Below the pieces are notes generated by a model. That model searched no databases. It was not told the origin of the DNA and saw nothing but the letters and a program-made list of their open reading frames with translations. From Rhodocollybia butyracea (taxonomy: Eukaryota > Basidiomycota > Agaricomycetes > Agaricales > Omphalotaceae), in assembly GCA_015501585.1 (NCBI GenBank), contig JADNRY010000295.1, positions 1 through 64,000 on the forward strand: a stretch of DNA of 64,000 bases, given 5' to 3'. Made by a program: the position numbers and the translations under genes. Shown in pieces: positions 12,029 through 23,100 of this stretch; position 1 is the first letter of the stretch; each line of letters opens with the position of its first letter.

Positions 12029-13769
12029 TGATACGCCCCGAGACTTTTTGAGTCTAAAACTAGACTTAAAGCCCACTACTGGATAGTCCTTGCATGATAC
12101 GTAGTGTTCATATCACTTGGAGACCTTCTCCCAGTGCTGTGTTCACTGAAACCCAAATCGGACACGCTCGTACAATGCCTGTATTGCCAACCGCTTCACG
12201 CGCACGACGGCCTAACATTGATATCAAAACATTGGCCATTTCGGCCCATACTCTGAATTTGATATAATTGATTTACTTGAAACTACCTCACCAGGAGGCC
12301 GTTTTCTATGAAACCTTCGATATTGCGGACCGTTTGGACGATTCTTACATCGTTCCACTAGTTAGCACTCGATTACAAGCTTTCCCTTCCATAGGAAATG
12401 CTTACTCAGAATGATAATACCTTACTAAGGGTATAAAACTTAGAACATGCAAAAGGGCAATCTGGGGCAAGAAATAAAATGTACCAGAGACCCTGAAGCA
12501 CTAGAACGAACGAAAGCAGTGCATAGGCATCCGACGGCATCGAAGTACCGGTATCCAGGGTACTTCTCCGGTCCCAGGACATGGTTACATCAGTTGTTGG
12601 GATAAATGCCTCATTTTCAAATAAGTGCATAGCACAATGATACAGGACAGGAGTGGGGGTCAAACCGAGTCCGAACAGGTCCCGTCGACGTCCCCTGCCC
12701 TCCCGCCTTATACTCCATGTGTCCCCCGACCATAGAGACGAGATTTGAGTAGGTACTAGGAGGAGACATACCTATATTTCTATAGATATGCTCATACTTC
12801 AATACCCATCAGTCAGAGACCTTAGAAATTTTATGAACCCTTGAAACGAGTTTATACGAGTTGGAAATACGGTAAGACGTCCCGATACCGGGTGGTTTTC
12901 CGATGCTCCAGCATAGAACTGAGATCTGTCCCCTTGGAGCAGTATTTCAAAGATTAGAATGAAACTTGATGTTGCAGGGCTTAGATGACAATTATCGAAG
13001 CGAGAATAGCTGAGATACATCGTTCTTCAAGTCCTCCCTCACTTATAGAACCTGTGAACTACTGGTTCACACTTACTTACAGTCATAAGTCACTGTAAGT
13101 ACTGACAATCAAGAATGAATGAAAAAGAACATACCAAGAACTCGAGATTGAACATCTATGATCCGAAATGGAACTGAATAGAGTAAAACGACCTCATGGG
13201 GCGGTCTCTGTTCACCGTTTCCGGGTCTGATGTAAAATTTCACAATAGAATTGACCATATGATGCCATACAGCCTCGTATGCAGAGCACATGCTCCCCTT
13301 ACCAATACTCTTGGCTTCCTTGGGTATATAATCAAGGGGAGACCTCCAGAAAGAGCAGGCATCCCTCCCCCCCCAGGTTAACTGGCTTGCTGTCAAGCTT
13401 GTAGTAATAGGGTGCTTCTGGCAGAAGAAAGAACAGAATTATTCAGAGTGCTTTTGCTTCTGACAGAACTTGAATGAACTTGGATTGCATTTGAACAGAC
13501 AAAGAAAGAGACCTTGCACTTGTTGTTGTTGTTGTTGATTGATTGAAAGTTAAAGTCCCAGTCTTGTCTTGTTTGAAAGTTTTGAAGTCCAGAGTCTTGT
13601 TTTGAAAGGAATAGTTAAAGTACAAAGAGAACCCCAGAGACTATAGAGCATTTTGTGCAATAGAGTCCATTGATCAATCTTGAATTACCCCAGAACTCAA
13701 AAGTCTGATTGTGTGTTTGTGTTGGTGTTGTTTTGCCTTCTGCCCACATACCCATAGTTAGCCCTATCA
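12029..13769 (+). repeat. 5' LTR (1741 bp)
   Basis: Begins TGATACGCCCCGAGACTTTT and ends TAGTTAGCCCTATCA. It is unusually long for a fungal LTR and has a probable promoter TATATAAT at 13325-13332. It is near identical to 21364-23100. Small open frames inside it recur in the other LTR and are not genes. Confidence 0.93.
13325..13332 (+). promoter_or_regulatory. LTR TATA box
   Basis: TATATAAT about 440 bp before the LTR end. It has an identical copy at 22656-22663 in the 3' LTR and is the best candidate core promoter for the element. Confidence 0.5.
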
Positions 13770-13771
13770 TC

Positions 13772-13789
13772 TGGAGCCCACACCTCGAG
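13772..13789 (+). other. primer binding site
   Basis: TGGAGCCCACACCTCGAG, two bases after the 5' LTR. It starts with TGG, the complement of the tRNA CCA end, and would pair with a tRNA ending ...GTGTGGGCTCCA. Which tRNA this is cannot be stated from the window. Confidence 0.65.
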
Positions 13790-13875
13790 GGGTATACAGA
13801 TTGAACTTTGAGCTTGATTTACAACTTGCTTGAAACAAAAGGCCTACCATAGCCCCCAAAAGAAACAAGAGATCT

Positions 13876-15839
13876 GTGCCAAGTGACACTGTTGGCAGTC
13901 AAAGACAAACTAGAGCTACTACCCGTGCTCAAGTGCAATCTGAAAGCCAACAGCAAGCTAACACAGGACAATCTCAATCTCAGAGTCGTTCTAGAACAGA
14001 AAGCACTTCTCGCATACCCATTGCCACCAGAGCTAGATCTTTAGCAAGTGGAACAACTCAACAGAGAATTAATTCTAACTTGAATACTCAGAGACAGAGA
14101 TCTACTTCTCTAGTTACACCTCCACTTGGTACTACAAGTCCAAGTTTACCTTTGAATTTACAACCTTTGAACCCGCCCGCATTACAAAACAACAAACTAG
14201 CAGCATGAGTCCCTCTATTGCCAAGACCTGGTTCTAGGGATGCTCCTGTCTTAACTGTTGAAGGGACTGATGACCCTTTAAAAGTCAGAAGATATTTTGA
14301 AGAATTAGAAGATCTTTTCACTGATAGCAATATCACTGATGAGAAAGAGAAGAAGAAGTGGTCTTGTAGATATCCAGATGGTGCTGTGTCTTGGGAATGG
14401 AAGGCTCTGCCAGAATCTCTCACAGATGCTACACCATTCTTGGATTTCAAAAACGCAGTCCTCGCTAGCTACCCGGAGCCTCTGATGAAGAAAGAGGTAC
14501 CATTAGGGAGTTAAACAGGCTGTTCAAGAAATACAAGAACATTGATAGTTCCGACTTAGACGAGTACTTAGCACTCATCAGAAAGTTCAGAGCTATTAAA
14601 CTAGAATTGAACCCGCCCAGCCAGGCTGGAGCAGCAGTACAAGTGGAGCCCTTAGTGACAAACAGAGAACTTGTAGAGAAATTTACAGGAGCTTTGGATG
14701 TTAGCTTTAGGTCCGCAATTTTGTCTGCCTTGCGTTTGAAAGGCAAGACTAGAAAAGTACCTGCTGGACTCAAGGCCAGGCAGGATGACATGTATGAGAT
14801 TGATGATGTGATATCACAAGGAGAAGAGATTGTTAGAGGTACTATGCCTGGGACAGACCCACCGTCTTATGAAAGTCCTAGAACAATGTCCTCTGCTTCC
14901 ACATCCAAGATAGCAGTCAAGCCGGAATATTTGCAACAGCAAGTGTCTGACTTGATTTCAGAAAAGATGGCTGTCCTTCTGGATACCATCAAGATAAATC
15001 AAGAGCAACTTAGACATGAAAATTCTAAGCAGCTCAATGACTTGATGAGAACATTTCAACAGAGTACCATGGACAAGAATGCTGGACATCAGCACTCTAA
15101 CCCACAAAACTCTGGGGGATATAGTAATCACAATGTCAGATTTGCCTCAAATGAACACCAGCAGAATAGATTTGCTTGCTTCTTCTGTAATGAAGAAGGC
15201 CATATGAGAGATGATTGCCCTCACAAGGCTGACTTGATTGAACTGGGTAGAATTGTTGTGGTTAATGGCAGAGTCAGATTGCCTGGCAATTACCCTATTC
15301 CTAGAGAACCAGTTGGGGCTGTATGTGAGAAGGACCGGATTGATTATTACTATGCCTCGAAAGAGAAGAACAGATCTGTGAACTTTGTGCAGAGTACTCC
15401 AGCGAATATCCCTGGTATACTAAATACTGCTACAATGTCCACTTATTTGAGTAATCAACTGGATGATAGAGATGTGAAGATTGCTCAGTTAGAGAGAGAG
15501 TTGCAGGGTATGAGAGCTCCTCATTCTCAGATGTATAATGCGCCTGAGCCGAGTGCAGTTCCTGCTTTGCCGCTGAGTCAATTTTCTCAAGTTGGATGGA
15601 CACCACCCGGAAATCAGTATATGAATTCCATGGCTCCTCCAATGAACCAATTTTTGAATCAGAGTCTGTTCAACCCAAATATGGGAATGAACTATAATTC
15701 TCAACCTATGAATAGTATAAGGAATGTCACTCCAATGACACAACTTGTACAACAGAATCAGGGACAAATGACTTTGAATGAGTTGGAAGCTTTTGTTCAG
15801 ACTAGGAGACAACAAGAGCAAGAGAAGCAGGAAAAATGA
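13876..15839 (+). pseudogene. gag: gag, broken by a stop and a frameshift
   Basis: Nucleocapsid-capsid polyprotein of the retrotransposon. A Gln/Ser/Arg-rich N-terminus (13876-14205) ends at TGA 14206-14208. The same frame continues 14209-14514 with capsid-like sequence (EGTDDPLKVRRYFEELEDLF). A one-base loss near 14475-14485 then moves reading to the frame that is open to 15839. In that frame the capsid continues (RELNRLFKKYKNIDSSDLDE), with a zinc knuckle C-x2-C-x3-GH-x4-C (FACFFCNEEGHMRDDC) near 15175-15220. The last segment is Met/Gln/Asn-rich. Gag ends in ATGA, overlapping the protease frame. The first stop might mark a leader frame, but the later shift is a clear lesion. Confidence 0.75.
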
Positions 15840-17026
15840 AGAGTTCAATGATCAGGACTGATGCTGTTACCAAGTCCTCTGAGAACCATTCTAATCCAGC
15901 AAATCGAGCATATGTTTCTGTCCCTCCTATGAAGAATAAAAGTAAAGAAAAAGACAAGTTCAAAGAGAAAGAGTTTGAAGTTGGAGAAATTCCGGCCAAC
16001 CCATATATGAATGTGAAAGATGTTTCTGAGCTTCCAATGATGGGGACTTCAATTTCCCAAAGAGACGAGAGTCCACCTCAGGCAGAGAGCAAAGGAACTG
16101 CATACAATTTTGTTGCACCCATTGAAAGAAGTGGCACAGTTAATGAGCTTGTGGAGAGGATTCTTGACAGTGATGTCACCCTCAAAACTAGTGAATTATT
16201 GTCTGCTGCAAAACCCATTAGAGAAGAATTGAAAGCAAGAGTTAGTCAGCAGAAGGTACCTGCAAAGACATTAAATTCCACTCCAGTTAAGTCCCAATTC
16301 AAAGGGATAAACTTTGATAGTGATACAATTGATGTCCAAGCTTTACCTGCTGCGACCTGGGAAAAAGTAGATACAGTGAAGTCCAATAATGGCGAGACAG
16401 TCTCGGCCTATGTTGTTGGGGATGTTGTTCTACAATACCTAGAAGCTCTTGCGCCAGATGAGAAACCCAAACAGATTGTGGTGGCCTCTGATTCTCAGAG
16501 TCTAAGGTCAATCTACCCACTTCTGAATGGAAGAATGCACATAGAATGTTTGTTGGACTCAGGTTCACAAATAGTATCCATATCCCAAGATAAAGCTGAG
16601 AAGACTGGCTTAGTCTGGGACCCTGATGTTGTGATTTATATGCAAAGTGCAAACAAAGGCTTAGATAAATCATTGGGTTTGGCAAGGAATGTACCATTCC
16701 TTTTTGGTGACATGACTGTATTATTGCAAGTCCATGTTATTAGATCACCTGCCTATGATGTACTTCTAGGAAGACCCTTTGACACTTTGTTGCAAACTCA
16801 GATCCAGAACTTTTCTGATGGAAGACAGATAGTGACCTTGAAAGACCCAATGACCAGCAGAAGGTTAACCATACCTACCTTTGCCAGAGGAACTGCAGCG
16901 ATATTGACTAAAAGGCCACCAAATGTTGAAATCATTGATGAACCCGATGAACAGAAGAAAGCAGCAGGGGATGACTCAGGAACCAAACCTAAGGTTCAGG
17001 GTTTTCTGCTAACCTCGATGAGTTGA
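15806..17026 (+). CDS. pro: retropepsin-containing protease frame
   Basis: This open frame overlaps gag by 34 nt (15806-15839) and its first ATG is 15836, inside ATGA. From that ATG it is 396 codons. The N-terminal half is Lys/Glu-rich and variable; the C-terminal half is an aspartic protease with catalytic LLDSGSQIVSIS (about 16552-16590), a flap region and the terminal VLLGRPF (about 16760). The protease frame is -1 relative to gag, so expression needs a -1 shift or reinitiation at the ATGA. The frame itself is intact. It ends at TGA 17024-17026, overlapping pol by 34 nt. Confidence 0.82.
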   Translation, partial: ETTRAREAGKMKSSMIRTDAVTKSSENHSNPANRAYVSVPPMKNKSKEKDKFKEKEFEVGEIPANPYMNVKDVSELPMMGTSISQRDESPPQAESKGTAYNFVAPIERSGTVNELVERILDSDVTLKTSELLSAAKPIREELKARVSQQKVPAKTLNSTPVKSQFKGINFDSDTIDVQALPAATWEKVDTVKSNNGETVSAYVVGDVVLQYLEALAPDEKPKQIVVASDSQSLRSIYPLLNGRMHIECLLDSGSQIVSISQDKAEKTGLVWDPDVVIYMQSANKGLDKSLGLARNVPFLFGDMTVLLQVHVIRSPAYDVLLGRPFDTLLQTQIQNFSDGRQIVTLKDPMTSRRLTIPTFARGTAAILTKRPPNVEIIDEPDEQKKAAGDDSGTKPKVQGFLLTSMS

Positions 17027-20000
17027 TTAAGCATGATCAAGGAGAGGTAGCTGTTATTTTTGAAGTTGATCAACTCATGGAAGTAAAAATCCAGAGTTAT
17101 TGCTTACCAAAGAAAAAGAACTTTTCTGCAACCCAACTGAGAAACGCCTATTTGGCAAAGTCTTTGAAGGGGACACAGAATGATAGAGCGGCTCAATCTA
17201 GTCTTTGTAATTTCTTGAATGATATTTATAAAGAAAAGCAAAGTGCAGAGAACAGTCCAAAGGGTCAACATGCTACTTACTCAGTTGCAGTTGAGCCAGA
17301 GGCCTCTTTGAACTTGCAGAAAAGCACAGAAAAATTAGAAAATGTGGAAAAACCAAAAACATCGGAAAATTTGGACAAGTCCTCTGGGACCCCAAAAACA
17401 CTAGAAAAAGATAAAACCCCTGAAAAATTTGAAAAGTTGAAAAACCCAAAAACAGTTTCCACTTTTTATGGGAGTCTCTTTTCCCCTGTACAAGAACCTG
17501 CACCCACTCTGGGTTGTAATTTATCAGAGCCAATTGAATCTGTGTTCAAATACAAGCCTGTAGCCAGGAAGGTGAAGCCAATTATTGGTGAACTTCCTCA
17601 GCACTTTAGGATTGTTAGAGAAATCAAAGGTGATCCTTTACAGGATCTACCTACTTTGAGCAAGCACCCACCAGAATTTACACCTACTGGGAGGTATACC
17701 CAAGAGAGAAAGGAAATCATAGATAAGATTCATGATGAAGATTTTCTATGGCCTGAAGAAAGAAAACTTATGCACCACTTTATGATGGTTCAGGAGAAAG
17801 GATTTGCATGGAATGACCAGGAAAGAGGGAAGTTTCGAGAAGACTTCTTTCCACCTGTGGAAATGCCTGTAGTGCCCCACACACCTTGGGTGCAGAAAAA
17901 TATTCCTATTCCGCCTGGTACCTATGATGAAGTGTGCAAAGCAGTTAGAACTAAGATTGATGCCGGAGTTTTTGAGCCCTCAAACTCTTCTTATAGATCA
18001 AGATGGTTTGGAGTTCTCAAGAAAGATGGCAAAACAATTAGACTTGTGCAGAGTTTAGAACCTTTGAACAAAGTCACTATTCAACACTCTGGATTGCCTC
18101 CTGCAACTGATGAGTTAGCGGAACAATTTGCTGGCTATTCTTGTGGAGCAGTACTAGATATGTATGTTGGATATGATGAAAGAACCTTAGCTGAATCATC
18201 TCGAGACTTGACCACTTTCCAAACACCTTATGGAGCACTTAGGCTAACTACCTTGCCCATGGGTTGGACAAACTCAGTGCCCATTTTTCATGATGATGTC
18301 ACATATATGCTTAGAGAGGAGATCCCTCATGTTACAAGGCCTTATATTGACGATGTTCCAATTAAAGGACCTAAGACAAGATATGAACTTCCTGATGGAG
18401 GATATGAAGTGATCCCTGAAAACCCTGGTATCAGACGGTTTGTCTGGGAACATTTCCAGAATGCAAATAGAGTTGTTCAGCGAGTCAAATATTGTGGAGG
18501 TACCTTTTCAGGTCACAAAGCAATAATTTGCAAGTCTCAATTCAAAGTTGTTGGATACAGATGTACATATGAAGGCAGAGTTGTAGACCCTGACTTAATG
18601 GGTGTCATTGAAAGATGGGGACCTTGTAAGAATATCTCAGATGTCAGGAGCTTCTTAGGAACTACTGGGCTCTGTAGAATGTTTGTCAAGAACTATGCAA
18701 AAATTGCAGAACCTATCAATGAACTCAGAAAAGATGGTGTCCCCTTTGTCTGGACATCTAGACAACAAGAATCTATGGATAACCTGAAACAGGCCATTAG
18801 AGAATCACCTGCACTGAGAAGAATTCAATATGACAGTGATGAACCAGTCATTTTGTCTGTTGACAGTTCTTTCAAAGGTGTTGGATTTTATATTGGTCAA
18901 CAGGATGATATTACCAGAAAAAGGCACTATGCTAGATTCGGGTCAATCACCTACAATGATAGAGAAGCGAGATTTTCCCAACCCAAAAGAGAGCTTTATG
19001 GATTCTATAGAGCCTTGCAGGCTTGTAAATACTGGCTCTTTGGTGTAAGGAATCTCAAAGTTGAAGTCGATGCAAAGTACATCAAGGGAATGATTCAACA
19101 CCCAGATGAAGTGCCTAACGCGGCTATTAACAGATGGATTGAACAAATCTTGATGTACCACTTTGATCTTAGACACATCCCTGGAAAGAAACATGGATCT
19201 GATGGTCTCTCCAGGAGGGATTGGCAAATTGGGGATGAAGTGTACTACAATCCTGAAGCAGATTATCAGGCAGAAGAACCTTCATTCACTTTTTCATTTG
19301 AAGGTGGTGTTGACACTACCATTCCTTTTGAAGAGTTCAAAGACCAAATTGACACTAGAACAGGCTTTTCTCAGCAGCTTGCAGAGTCAGTACATGATTT
19401 TGTCAAGGTAGCAGAGAGAGCTAGCACTGAAGAAGAATCATTGAGGGCAAGATTTGTACAGGAAGATTCTTCCAGTGCACCTTTTGTGGCAACTCTACCT
19501 CAGCTTGTCAAGCCTCAACCCTTCATTAGTGAAGAAAAATATGAAGAAGACCACAGATCAGACCGAGGCAAGGAGCAGGATGTCAGACTTGTCCATGTGC
19601 GGACTTGGTTGAAAAATCCTGCCTTCAAGCCAGAAAATTTGAATGAAAACCAATATCTTAACTTTAAGCAATTTGCTAGACAATTCTTCTTGAAGGATGA
19701 CAAGTTGTATAAGAGAGATATTGAAGGCAAGCATAGACTTGTTGTTGGAAAAGAACACAGAATGTCAATGATGAAAGCCGCTCATGATGGACTTGGACAC
19801 AAAGGTGTCTACGCCACTAAGGCTTTGTTATCGGAGAGATTCTGGTGGCCTGAACTTGATAGAGATGCCAACTGGTATGTGAAAACATGCCACTTGTGCC
19901 AAGAAAGATTGAAAGATCTGATTAGAACCCCGCCAAAGCTTACAGCTACCCCTTCTATTTTTCAAGTCCTTCATGCAGACACTATGCACATGCCAATGTC

Positions 20001-21063
20001 CAATAAGAACAAGTACTTTGTGCATGGCAGGTGCCATGTTACAAGTTGGATGGAAGGGAGGGCACTCCCAAAAGAGACAGGGAAAGCTATAGGTGATTGG
20101 TTATTTGAAGAAATCATATGCAGATGGGGATGTCTTGCTGTAATTTACACAGACAATGGCCCTCCATTTGTTAAAGCAGTTCAATATTTGACAGAGAGAT
20201 ATGGCATTAAAGGAATCAGGATAGCACCCTACAATTCACAAGGCAATGGAAAAATAGAAAGGCCTCATTGGGATGTTAGGCAAGCTTTGTTCAAGGCTTG
20301 TAATGGCATTCAATCGAGATGGTCCTACTATGTACCAGAAGTAATGTGGGCTGATAGAATTACTGTTAGAAAGAGACTTGGTTGTTCACCATTCTTTGCT
20401 CTGACAGGTGCACATCCAGTATTACCCTTTGATATCATGCAAGCAACTTGGCTCATGCAGATCCCGGGACATATCCTTAGTACCACTGAGTTGATTGGCC
20501 TGAGAGCTAGAGCTTTAGCTTTGCACTCTGATCATGTAAAGGATATAATGAATAGCATAGATGAAGAGAAGAAAAGAAACACACTTAGATATGAGAAGAT
20601 GCATGCCCATACTATTAAAAGTTTCAACTTTAAACCAGGAGACCTTGTACTTGTGAGAAACTCGCAAGTTGAGAAGTCCTTGAACTCGAAGATGCAACCT
20701 AGATGGTGGGGCCCCTGTATCATCATTAGAAAGACAATGGGAGGAGCCTATGTGGTGGCAGAGATGAATGGAGCGGTGTTCCAGAACAAGATCTCACCAT
20801 TCCGTGTTAGACCTTATAATGCCAGACACAAAGTCACTCTACCCAAAAACCTTTCATCATTCACTGGACTTACACCAGCGGAACTAGAAAATATCACTAA
20901 GGGCCCTGAACCCAGTGACAATGACATTAGTTTCACTGAGTCAAACTCCAGAGCAGACAAAGATAACTGCGAAGTTGTGTATGAGAATGACAATTCCATC
21001 ATTGAGCCTGGAATCAGAGGTGAACTTAACCTTGAGGATGGCTTCAGTGACAGCGAAGATTGA
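16993..21063 (+). CDS. pol: Pol: reverse transcriptase, RNase H, integrase
   Basis: Open from 16993 with no ATG near its 5' end; a TTG at 17023 is the first alternative start, giving 1346 residues. Domains in order, numbered from 17023: RT with PYIDDVPIKG (about residue 440), RNase H starting VILSVDSSFKGVGFYIG (about 608), integrase zinc domain H-x-H...C-x2-C (HDGLGHKGVY...KTCHLC, about 920-960), integrase core D (VLHADTM, ~983), D (YTDNGPPF, ~1042), E (GNGKIERPHW, ~1077), then a GPY/F-type module (QPRWWGPCIIIRKTMGGAYV). The catalytic Asp-Asp of RT and DDE of integrase are present. No chromodomain is seen at the C-terminus. Probably made as a fusion with protease by -1 frameshifting. Confidence 0.93.
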   Translation, partial: GSGFSANLDELIKHDQGEVAVIFEVDQLMEVKIQSYCLPKKKNFSATQLRNAYLAKSLKGTQNDRAAQSSLCNFLNDIYKEKQSAENSPKGQHATYSVAVEPEASLNLQKSTEKLENVEKPKTSENLDKSSGTPKTLEKDKTPEKFEKLKNPKTVSTFYGSLFSPVQEPAPTLGCNLSEPIESVFKYKPVARKVKPIIGELPQHFRIVREIKGDPLQDLPTLSKHPPEFTPTGRYTQERKEIIDKIHDEDFLWPEERKLMHHFMMVQEKGFAWNDQERGKFREDFFPPVEMPVVPHTPWVQKNIPIPPGTYDEVCKAVRTKIDAGVFEPSNSSYRSRWFGVLKKDGKTIRLVQSLEPLNKVTIQHSGLPPATDELAEQFAGYSCGAVLDMYVGYDERTLAESSRDLTTFQTPYGALRLTTLPMGWTNSVPIFHDDVTYMLREEIPHVTRPYIDDVPIKGPKTRYELPDGGYEVIPENPGIRRFVWEHFQNANRVVQRVKYCGGTFSGHKAIICKSQFKVVGYRCTYEGRVVDPDLMGVIERWGPCKNISDVRSFLGTTGLCRMFVKNYAKIAEPINELRKDGVPFVWTSRQQESMDNLKQAIRESPALRRIQYDSDEPVILSVDSSFKGVGFYIGQQDDITRKRHYARFGSITYNDREARFSQPKRELYGFYRALQACKYWLFGVRNLKVEVDAKYIKGMIQHPDEVPNAAINRWIEQILMYHFDLRHIPGKKHGSDGLSRRDWQIGDEVYYNPEADYQAEEPSFTFSFEGGVDTTIPFEEFKDQIDTRTGFSQQLAESVHDFVKVAERASTEEESLRARFVQEDSSSAPFVATLPQLVKPQPFISEEKYEEDHRSDRGKEQDVRLVHVRTWLKNPAFKPENLNENQYLNFKQFARQFFLKDDKLYKRDIEGKHRLVVGKEHRMSMMKAAHDGLGHKGVYATKALLSERFWWPELDRDANWYVKTCHLCQERLKDLIRTPPKLTATPSIFQVLHADTMHMPMSNKNKYFVHGRCHVTSWMEGRALPKETGKAIGDWLFEEIICRWGCLAVIYTDNGPPFVKAVQYLTERYGIKGIRIAPYNSQGNGKIERPHWDVRQALFKACNGIQSRWSYYVPEVMWADRITVRKRLGCSPFFALTGAHPVLPFDIMQATWLMQIPGHILSTTELIGLRARALALHSDHVKDIMNSIDEEKKRNTLRYEKMHAHTIKSFNFKPGDLVLVRNSQVEKSLNSKMQPRWWGPCIIIRKTMGGAYVVAEMNGAVFQNKISPFRVRPYNARHKVTLPKNLSSFTGLTPAELENITKGPEPSDNDISFTESNSRADKDNCEVVYENDNSIIEPGIRGELNLEDGFSDSED
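16999..17005 (+). promoter_or_regulatory. candidate -1 ribosomal frameshift site
   Basis: GGGTTTT in the protease frame reads G GGT TTT, an X-XXY-YYZ heptamer. It lies in the 34-nt window (16993-17026) where both protease and pol frames are open. Slipping back one base gives GGG TTT TCT GCT AAC, which stays open into pol. Confidence 0.6.
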
Positions 21064-21363
21064 ACTTAGATTATGAAATTAATCATATTCCTGAACAAGG
21101 TATACAACACAATGTATACTTAAGAAAGAATGAATACAAGTCAAGAATTTGGATACCAAGTGTCCGATTCTGACTTGCCTTTTATCCATGAAGAGAATTT
21201 GTTATTTATGATGGCCATGTTGTGTTACTCATAGCCATGAACCTCTGTGTTCCAGGGACATTGCAGGATCGAGTATAATTGACCCGAGAACCAACGTATC
21301 AGGCAGAGACCCAGTCATACTACCCAATGAACTGGGGACAGTTCAAATTTAGTGAGGGGGAGA
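21064..21363 (+). other. retrotransposon 3' non-coding region and polypurine tract
   Basis: 300 bp between the pol stop and the 3' LTR. It ends with the purine run AGTGAGGGGGAGA (21351-21363) directly abutting the LTR TG, the expected plus-strand priming site. Confidence 0.75.
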
Positions 21364-23100
21364 TGATACGCCCCGAGACTTTTTGAGTCTAAAACTAGAC
21401 TTAAAGCCCACTACTGGATAGTCCTTGCATGATACGTAGTGTTCATATCACTTGGAGACCTTCTCCCAGTGCTGTGTTCACTGAAACCCAAATCGGACAC
21501 GCTCGTACAACGCCTGTATTGCCACCGCTTCACGCGCACGACGGCCTAACATTGATATCAAAACATCGGCCATTTCGGCCCATACTCTGAATTTGATATA
21601 ATTGATTTACTTGAAACTACCTCACCAGGAGGCCGTTTTCTATGAAACCTTCGATGTTGCGGACCGTTTGGACGATTCTTACATCGTTCACTAGTTAGCA
21701 CTCGATTACAAGCTTTCCCTTCCATAGGAAATGCTTACTCAGAATGATAATACCTTACTAAGGGTATAAAACTTAGAACATGCAAAAGGGCAATCTGGGG
21801 CAAGAAATAAAATGTACCAGAGACCCTGAAGCACTAGAACGAACGAAAGCAGTGCATAGGCATCCGACGGCATCGAAATACCGGTATCCAGGGTACTTCT
21901 CCGGTCCCAGAACATGGTTACATCAGTTGTTGGGATAAATGCCTCATTTTCAAATAAGTGCATAGCACAATGATACAGGACAGGAGTGGGGGTCAAACCG
22001 AGTCCGAACAGGTCCCGTCGACGTCCCCTGCCCTCCCGCCTTATACTCCATGTGTCCCCGACCATAGAGACGAGATTTGAGTAGGTACTAGGAGGAGACA
22101 TACCTATATTTCTATAGATATGCTCATACTTCAATACCCATCAGTCAGAGACCTTAGAAATTTTATGAACCCTTGAAACGAGTTTATACGAGTTGGAAAT
22201 ACGTAAGACGTCCCGATACCGGGTGGTTTTCCGATGCTCCAGCATAGAACTGAGATCTGTCCCCTTGGAGCAGTATTTCAAAGATTAGAATGAAACTTGA
22301 TGTTGCAGGGCTTAGATGACGATTATCGAAGCGAGAATAGCTGAGATACATCCTTCTTCAAGTCCTCCCTCACTTATAGAACCTGTGGACTACTGGTTCA
22401 CACTTACTTACAGTCATAAGTCACTGTAAGTACTGACAATCAAGAATGAATGAAAAAGAACATACCAAGAACTCGAGATTGAACATCTATGATCCGAAAT
22501 GGAACTGAATAGAGTGAAACGACCTCATGGGGCGGTCTCTGTTCACCGTTTCCGGGTCTGATGTAAAATTTCACAATAGAATTGACCATATGATGCCATA
22601 CAGCCTCGTATGCAGAGCACATGCTCCCCTTACCAATACTCTTGGCTTCCTTGGGTATATAATCAAGGGGAGACCTCCAGAAAGAGCAGGCATCCCTCCC
22701 CCCCCAGGTTAACTGGCTTGCTGTCAAGCTTGTAGTAATAGGGTGCTTCTGGCAGAAGAAAGAACAGAATTATTCAGAGTGCTTTTGCTTCTGACAGAAC
22801 TTGAATGAACTTGGATTGCATTTGAACAGACAAAGAAAGAGACCTTGCACTTGTTGTTGTTGTTGTTGATTGATTGAAAGTTAAAGTCCCAGTCTTGTCT
22901 TGTTTGAAAGTTTTGAAGTCCAGAGTCTTGTTTTGAAAGGAATAGTTAAAGTACAAAGAGAACCCCAGAGACTATAGAGCATTTTGTGCAATAGAGTCCA
23001 TTGATCAATCTTGAATTACCCCAGAACTCAAAAGTCTGATTGTGTGTTTGTGTTGGTGTTGTTTTGCCTTCTGCCCACATACCCATAGTTAGCCCTATCA
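21364..23100 (+). repeat. 3' LTR (1737 bp)
   Basis: Differs from the 5' LTR by four single-base losses, which account for the 4-bp length difference, and nine substitutions, all in the first ~1160 bp. The last ~580 bp look identical. Confidence 0.93.

Larger units (their letters stand above)
12029..23100 (+). mobile_element. Ty3/gypsy LTR retrotransposon, full length
   Basis: 11,072 bp element with 5' LTR 12029-13769, 3' LTR 21364-23100, TG...CA termini and a 4-bp target duplication CCGC (12025-12028, 23101-23104). Internal order is PBS, gag, protease frame, then RT-RNase H-integrase, and PPT. RT before integrase places it in Ty3/gypsy (Metaviridae). The two LTRs differ by nine substitutions and four single-base deletions by eye, so insertion is recent. 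Protease and pol are open; gag carries an in-frame TGA and a one-base shift, so this copy is probably not self-sufficient. Confidence 0.93.

Noticed and set aside
13196..13625. Small open frames in the LTR, repeated at 22527-22956
   Set aside because: They recur only because the LTRs are identical there; no domains or start context.
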